The notes beneath the pieces are model-generated. The model made no database searches, was not told the origin of the DNA, and saw only the letters and a program-made list of their open reading frames with translations. This document shows positions 58,372 to 64,000 of a DNA stretch of 64,000 nucleotides, one piece after another. This DNA is from Amaurobius ferox (taxonomy: Eukaryota > Arthropoda > Arachnida > Araneae > Amaurobiidae), in the NCBI GenBank assembly GCA_951213105.1, contig OX578136.1:152292678-152356677 (forward strand), written 5' to 3'. The position numbers were made by a program, and so were the translations under genes. Each line of letters opens with the position of its first letter. Position 1 is the first letter of the stretch.

Positions 58372-58643
58372 TTAATGAAACAAACTAGATGACAACTTAT
58401 TTGAGGTTACTAACTGTTTTTTAATTTTAGGCAATTTGATACAGTCGAACCTTCCTTACACGGAATTTCAGGAGACCGGAAGAATTTCCCATCTTAAAAA
58501 AGGTTTCTGTTTCGTACAGTTTTCAGGAAAAGCGAAGTTTAAGGTTTAGCTGGAATAGCATATAGTCCTTATTGTATATAATTGGTTACCTATACATGAC
58601 TTTAACAATTCTGAAAGCTTTATTTAGATACACTTAATTAATA
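58372..58643. other. No recognised gene
   Basis: AT-rich flank between (TA)n and the mariner. Confidence 0.5.
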
Positions 58644-59678
58644 CTAGTGTGACCAATAAGTAGGGTGAATCACACTTCAAATCGAAAATGGGAACAACCC
58701 GATATCAGCGACACCTGCGTCGTGTTCCGTAATATTCAGTTAACAGTAATGCGTGGTTATCGTGTGCCTGTGAGTCTTGATAAATTTATTATCGACTTTT
58801 GTCTGTGCGGTCATGTCATGGAGCAGAAAATCAATTTGAAATTCTTGTACAAATTGGACAAATCAGCAGGCGAAAGTCATGCAATGCTGAAGGAGGTGTA
58901 TGGAGATGAAACCGTGATCTTGTAGACTATGTACGGTTTAAAAAATTTAGTGATGGGCGTGAAAGCATCAGAGTGGGCAGTCCACCACCAGCAGAACAGG
59001 GACAAACTTTGAGAGTACTTGAACTGTTGCAGCGAGATCGGCGATTGACCATCAGGATGATCTCGGACGCAATGGATATCCCTCGAGAAAGTGTTCGGAA
59101 AATCGTGAGACAGGATTTGAGAAAACGCAAAGTTTCTTCGCGATTTGTTCCTCATCACCTAACGGAGGAAAAAAACCAGCAACGAATGGAATGTTGTGGG
59201 GACTTCATCGGCATGGCTGACGAAAATGCGCAGTTCGTGAAAACCATCGTAACCGGCATGAAACCTGATTTTTCCAGTATGACCCGGAGACGATACTTCA
59301 CTTGCACGATAATGCACGGCCGCAAACCGCTACGCTTGTAAAGCGGCTTCTGACTCAACATCGGGTTACTGAACTGTCGCACCCGCCGTATTCCCCAGAC
59401 CTGTCACCACCGACTTTTTCCTGTTTCCTAAACTTAAAGTGGCTCTAAAAGGGCAAAGAGTTACAGACATTACGCGCATTCAAGCTGCTGTGACACGAGA
59501 ATTGAAAGCTGTACCAGTGAAGGAGTTTTCAACAGCTTTAGACGATTTGTACACACGTTGTCAGAGGTGCATAGTGTACGACGGGGACTATTTTGAAGGA
59601 TTGTAGAGAGTTTCCATATGGGGCCTACTCAATGTCAGACGTATTTCATCATTCACCCTGCTTATTGGTCACACCTTG
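58644..59678 (+). mobile_element. mariner element, defective
   Basis: The inverted ends are CTAGTGTGACCAATAAGTAG (from 58644) and, on the minus strand from 59678, CAAGGTGTGACCAATAAGCAG; both continue GGTGAAT. They are flanked by TA at 58642-58643 and 59679-59680, the normal mariner target duplication. It is 1035 bp, against about 1.3 kb for intact mariners, because of an internal deletion. The encoded transposase is broken (see 58818-59606). Confidence 0.95.
58818..59606 (+). pseudogene. mariner transposase, frameshifted and internally deleted
   Basis: It starts at ATG 58818 with MEQKINLKFLYKLDKSAGES, typical of the mariner N-terminal helix-turn-helix. After HAMLKEVYGDE a frameshift near 58920 leads into FKKFSDGRESIRVGSPPP and LTIRMISDAMDIPRESV (second HTH, with a GSPPP linker where mariners have GRPS). 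At about 59256 the GDETW-like motif has lost a base in the first catalytic Asp codon, and its Trp codon is a stop. YDPET is joined straight to LHLHDNARPQTATLVKRLL, so about 80 codons are missing. The second Asp (59308) and the third (59412, DFFLFPKLK) are 34 residues apart, the DD34D class, but a further frameshift lies between them. The stop is TAG at 59604. Confidence 0.95.
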
Positions 59679-59680
59679 TA

Positions 59681-60394
59681 TATTATACCAGAATAGCTGA
59701 TTTAATTATTCTAAATATGAATATACGTACATTTTTATATACTGCTATCACAGGAGTATATGTAAATATAAAAATAGTATACCCCATATCCTTAACTGTT
59801 TGCTTATTACCATATCTTAAATAGATAAATTTAATTATAGGAAAAATATTACTGCTTACAATGAGACAAATGACTAACCTCCTCCCCCTCCACAAAAAAA
59901 AAAAAAAAACTTGTTTTATTGAGATGACCATTTTTTAAATAATCCAACATGGGTTTTATGGACATGTGTCATAATAATGATGCGATGATTTTTCAGTCAA
60001 AAATCGTGCATTGATTAATATTTCTAGAATTTCACAATCTCCCTGATTTACTGAAAATTCTTGAAGGTCTGAAACTGCTTTTAGAAAATCGCTATGATTG
60101 AATAGAAAGTTCTTTTTAGTAGTACCGTTTTCATCTGCGAGTGATACTTAGTATGTTTTTTCTTTAAATAAATGGCTGAAACAGATGATTTTCCGTTCTT
60201 TATTCGTTACAACAGGTGCTTTATTAACAAATTACTTTACATTCGCCATTCGTTTCCGCGTTGTGCAGGTTCTGTTTCACATAGGAGATATAACTTAAGT
60301 TTCCCATATTTTTGGAGGGGCTAGATCCGCTTATAACAGTGTTCCACTTCCTGCAGGTTCCGTTTCAAACAGGTTTGACTGTATATTTATTTGG
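59681..60394. other. No recognised gene
   Basis: AT-rich sequence with a poly-A run at about 59895-59909. The opposed ORFs at 59618-59824 and 59683-59931 are not convincing. Confidence 0.5.
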
Positions 60395-60805
60395 AAAAAC
60401 GTACAATATCTCGAAAATGGTTCATGCTAAAGTTTGCATTACTCGTTCTCTGATGAAAAATAAGTCTGAAATGATCAAGCATATTCATTTTTGAAGGTCC
60501 TGACTTTTAATTTTTTTTCCAAAAATCCCTTCGAAAATTGGAAGCGGAAGAGGGGGAAGTTTTCCGAAAATTCGATTGCGTTTAAAACCAGTAGGATTCC
60601 AGTGTTTGTAATAAATGTACCAAATTATTTTCGAAACTATTCAATCGTACGTTAAATATCGCGTTCCCAAATTAAGCACACTAACATACATACACATAGG
60701 GATCCCCTCAAAGTCCGATTCAAGTTTAGAGATGCTTAAAACTTGCGCTTCTGCGAATTGGAATTTGCATTCTATACATTATACTATGTATGTAGGGAAC
60801 TAGAA
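60395..60805 (+). repeat. Decayed family-A element, 3' half
   Basis: ACAATATCTCGAAAATGGTT then CATGCTAAAGTTTGCATTAC, ATTCGATTGCGTTTAAAACC, AGTAGGATTCCAGTGTTTG, then ACTCAAATTAAGCACAC-like sequence and TACATACACATAGG. It ends TTCTATACATTATACTATGT then ATGTAGGGAACTAG. The order is exactly that of the family-A 3' half, with strong divergence. Confidence 0.65.
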
Positions 60806-61429
60806 ATGTATCTTTTTATGAGATTACGTTTAGGATATATTTTTTAAATTCTTTAAAATAATCTTATTCTAAGTTAGCAACAAGTTAGTAACGTTGATAA
60901 ATTTAATACAATCGGCTAATTTTTTTAATATAAACCATTTTAACATAACCATTTATATCCATAACGTGATTCATTCTATCATTTACTTATATAAATAACT
61001 GATGGATTGATTGGAATTTATAAACTGTTGCCTTGTTCCTGTTTACTCATGTTGCCGCATTATTCAAAGTAGCAACAAGCGTTAACATGGTCAAAAGCCA
61101 GCTAATAACTTTCAAACTTCCGAGCAAAATCACAAAGCAGCAGGGATGCAACAAAGCCGAAATTAAAGGTTCAATATATTCACGAACAAGTAAACTATGT
61201 AATTGAAAGCATTTCTCGTATCGCCTAACATCGCTCTCTGAATAATGAGCATCCTCATATACTCTCTATAGAAAGTTTCCTAAACCCTCCATAACTCGGG
61301 AAAATTTTGACCAATTGCCTGAATTCTCAAACCGTCCGGAGCACACAAAATGTCCCCATGTTGGCAAAATTTCGCCAAATTTGTCGCCAAACGTGTTTCT
61401 GCAAGGACTGGGTAAAGAGGTATCGGGTA
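60806..61429. other. No recognised gene
   Basis: AT-rich sequence. 61348-61395 has TTGGCAAAATTTCGCCAAAT and TTGTCGCCAAAC, similar in style to the CGCCAA blocks of family A but not clearly homologous. Confidence 0.45.
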
Positions 61430-62085
61430 ATAGAGCATGACCACGAGTGTAAATAAACAACTTGCGTGGTAGATTGCGCAGAAATGTAAGGGCAAAATGG
61501 CATTATTTTTGCCATAGCATGTAATGGTAAACGGACGATGATGGCAAATAAATATTGAAATTAAACCCATTGAACATCGAAATTTAACTTTGTGCTGAAA
61601 ATAAGTTATTTAGAGTACTTGAATAACAATATATGTTTAAAGATTTCATTTGTTAAAGTGCACTTTAAGTGATTTTAAGTGAATGTACTACTACTAATAC
61701 AACTACTAATTTTTACTGTGGTCACTAACTAGTTTTTTAATGATGTATACATTGACTAGTAAATTATGCAATGTATATGCAAACGTGAAGGGAAAGATAT
61801 ATAACGAGAGATAGTTCTTTAAAATAAGATAATTTAATTCTTTAAAATAACTCGTGTATGTGTTTTACTTAAAGTGAATATTTTATTTTCCGGTTCAATA
61901 AAAATATCCATCAAACAAGTTAAATTTAGTAAAATTGTAAGTTTCTAAAGTAACCGTTTTTAATACAGAAATAATGAAATTTCCATACTGCTAAGCAAAC
62001 TAGTATTTTGTTTTGAAAACGTCACGAAACGTAAGGGCAAAATTGTGACGTCACGTGCCCATGCTCTATTGCAATAATAGCTACT
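61430..62085. repeat. Possible inverted-repeat element
   Basis: GGTAATAGAGCATGACCACG (61427) is the inverse of CGTGCCCATGCTCTATTGC (62060-62078) with few changes. AAATGTAAGGGCAAAATGG (61483) and AAACGTAAGGGCAAAATTG (62028) are direct copies. TGTGACGTCACGTGCCCA at 62045-62062 combines a CRE and an E-box. Ends and target duplication are unclear. Confidence 0.35.
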
Positions 62086-62714
62086 TTTTTTTTTAAATGT
62101 TTCCTGCTTGCTTTTTCGTTCTTGTGTAAGAAAGCTAAACATATATTATAAGGCCTCTAATTACAGATAATATTATACCAAGATAACCATTATTATCTGT
62201 ATTATCTTCCTTCAAGTCAGTTTTGCTTAATCGCAAAACATTTATTATGATCGGTGAAATTATTTCTCTTGTATACTCCATAAATACTAATCATGTCCAT
62301 TGAGACCCTATTTCCAATTAGTATACATTTTACCCACATACAATAATGTTCAAAAATTTCCCTGTACGACTAAACGATTAATCTTTTTTGAAGTTATCTC
62401 ATAGTAACAAGGATGTATTGGTTTCTACATTTTTTCCTCTATGTTGTTTATACTGACTTTCAACACTTCTGATTATATGTTGGTAATACATCAAAATATT
62501 TGTTATCCAAATATTTTGAAAAGTAAAGACTTCCTGTTAAGATGGCGCATACCAAATTTGTCTGCTATATCTAAAGACAAGATCGGAGAACTTTGTTGTA
62601 TAGCAAAAGTTTCCTTAGAGTTGAATACATAGCTCATGTTTTAAATCGGACTATTGCTTGATTTTTTTTTAATTAAATTTTGCTGATTTTTAACAGCACT
62701 GAATTTTTTTTTTT
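62086..62714. other. No recognised gene
   Basis: AT-rich sequence. ORF 62441-62632 has no recognisable domain. Confidence 0.5.
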
Positions 62715-63666
62715 TACTTTCCTTATATACATTATGTATAAGGAAAGTATTGTGACGGGGTCGAAATTTCGAATTCGAGTTCTCGATGGGAGAGCAAGCA
62801 CGTTTCAAGCATCTCTGATCACGAATCAAACATTTTTGAAATGATGTCTGTTTGTGTGTATGAAAGTGTGTGTGTGCGTGTGTGTGTGTCATTGAGTCTG
62901 TGGAGACGATAACCGACGAACGAATGGACCGATTCGAACAAAATTTGGTACAAAAATCACACTCCGTAAACACTGGAAACCTATTGTTTTTATACGCAAT
63001 GGAATGTTCAGAACCCCCTAAATTTTAGAGTGAAATTTTGAAAAAATCGTCAAAAAATCAAAACCGCTAATAAAGTTACGCAAATAAACATTTCTTATGC
63101 AATTTTTCATTAGAAAACGATTGACATAAATTTTAGAACGCTAACATGAACCGTTCTCGAGATATTGCACATTTTTCAAAAAATTATTAAAAAGTCACGT
63201 AAAATAAAAAAAAAATATATTTCCTATTGAGAAACATGTTCACTTTTCATATGTAATACCATGCGATAAATTGGCTGACATCATTCTCGTGGATCTAGCT
63301 CGTTTCATTCATGAGAAAAGATACTTTGAGTAATACTTTTGTATTTGAACGCAAATAGTCATTTATCTGCTATAAGAATAATTTATTTTTCCGTCCGTAA
63401 AGCTTGGCGAGATTTTGGCGACGAATTTGGCGGAATGTCGCTAACTTGGTGACCTTTTATATGTTGCCAAATTAACGAAAATCTTGCCAAATGGATAAAA
63501 ATGACGCTAAATCAATGAAAATGACGACTAATTGATATAACGACTAATTAATATCTTGGAAAGAATATAAGTATCTACTATAAGAAAAACCTATTTTTTT
63601 ACTGTAAATGTAGTAAATTCATTGCATTATATAAAGAAAGTCATGTGTTGCCCACATCAGATTTTT
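62715..63666 (-). mobile_element. Family A element A4, reverse orientation
   Basis: Full length, about 952 bp. On the minus strand it starts AATCTGATGTGGGCAACACA and TGACTTTCTTTATATAATG, then the TTGGCG/CGCCAA block and ATATCTCGAGAACGGTTCAT. The CA-rich microsatellite is at about 62851-62890. The 3' hairpin is ACTTTCCTTATACATAATG TATATAAGGAAAGTA. The ORF at 62641-62973 is read-through. It is single, far from the A1-A3 array, so it defines the ends independently. Confidence 0.9.
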
Positions 63667-63769
63667 TTTTATGTGTGTGTCTTTTATTCTAAATGACAAC
63701 TTTCTCAAAGGAATTACAGCAATTATTTTTGTATGAGTTTCCAAATGGAAATATCTTATTTTAATACGA

Positions 63770-63870
63770 TTAAAAGAATCTGATATGAGCAATATATGAT
63801 TTTTTCCTACATAACGCAAAGTTTTTACCTCTTTCATAGCGAAATCATGATGTACAAGATACATGATTGG
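63770..63870 (+). repeat. Decayed family-A 5' end
   Basis: AAAGAATCTGATATGAGCAA then TATATGATTTTTTCCTACAT and AACGCAAAG. It corresponds to the first 50 bp or so of family A. Nothing further is recognisable before the window ends. Confidence 0.45.
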
Positions 63871-64000
63871 GTAACAACATGTAAATAAATTTTTAAGAAT
63901 CAAATTACTTATATTTCGAGCAAATCTAACTTGACAAGAAAATTGTGACACTGTGTAAGTCAATCAATATATTAAACTATTTTAATAATTAATAATTGAT

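Noticed and set aside
58973..59341. An intact transposase ORF of 122 codons.
   Set aside because: It is only the middle frame of a mariner transposase broken by frameshifts and an internal deletion.

Overview
The window is animal nuclear DNA, most likely from an arthropod. A chelicerate such as a spider is a guess the sequence cannot settle. It is AT-rich, has no operons or long open reading frames, and is packed with microsatellites, tRNA-derived SINEs, a mariner, a hAT element and many short non-autonomous repeats. Nearly all short ORFs look like chance ORFs, microsatellite read-through or pieces of repeats. The only host coding sequence I can argue for is one exon on the minus strand (55469-55684). 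It encodes a signal-peptide-like N-terminus and has a branch point, an acceptor and a phase-1 GTGAGT donor. If it is real, positions 1-55468 would be its first intron downstream of the start codon.

Layout. 1-11 kb: a hAT-like MITE, a GC-rich island with CRE, YY1-like and GC-box motifs (3.3-3.8 kb), tRNA SINE copies, and a second island with a CTCF-like site (10.9 kb). 11.7-15.5 kb: a degenerate tandem array interrupted by two family-B elements. 16.2-19.4 kb: three tandem family-A elements. 20-27 kb: short tandem repeats, a CpG-rich island and a long-TIR mariner-like MITE. 28-38 kb: six more family-B elements, two tandem family-B pairs among them, a second long-TIR MITE, and a hAT copy with a perfect 8-bp target duplication that contains a nested SINE. 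39.3-43.1 kb: a unit present three times, rich in GATA motifs. 44.3-44.7 kb: a GC island with X-box and YY1-like motifs. 45-53 kb: inverted and tandem repeats. 55.5 kb: the exon. 56.9-58.4 kb: two related giant palindromes set in (TA)n tracts. 58.6-59.7 kb: a dead mariner. 62.7-63.7 kb: a reverse family-A copy.

The most interesting system is the pair of repeat families I call A and B, with 12 clear copies and several decayed ones. Both begin with a small hairpin of the form ATGTG-N5-CACAT. Both carry a subterminal motif about 20 bp in, an internal microsatellite near the 3' end, and a terminal 3' hairpin. The subterminal motif differs between families, and the 3' end differs in the matching way, so the two ends stay complementary. 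Tandem head-to-tail copies and A-rich targets recall Helentron-associated (HINE/DINE-like) rolling-circle elements. That classification is inference. The paired foldback elements with a conserved GC-rich core and the triplicated GATA-rich unit are the other structures that ordinary annotation would miss. All family letters (A-E) are labels used only here.
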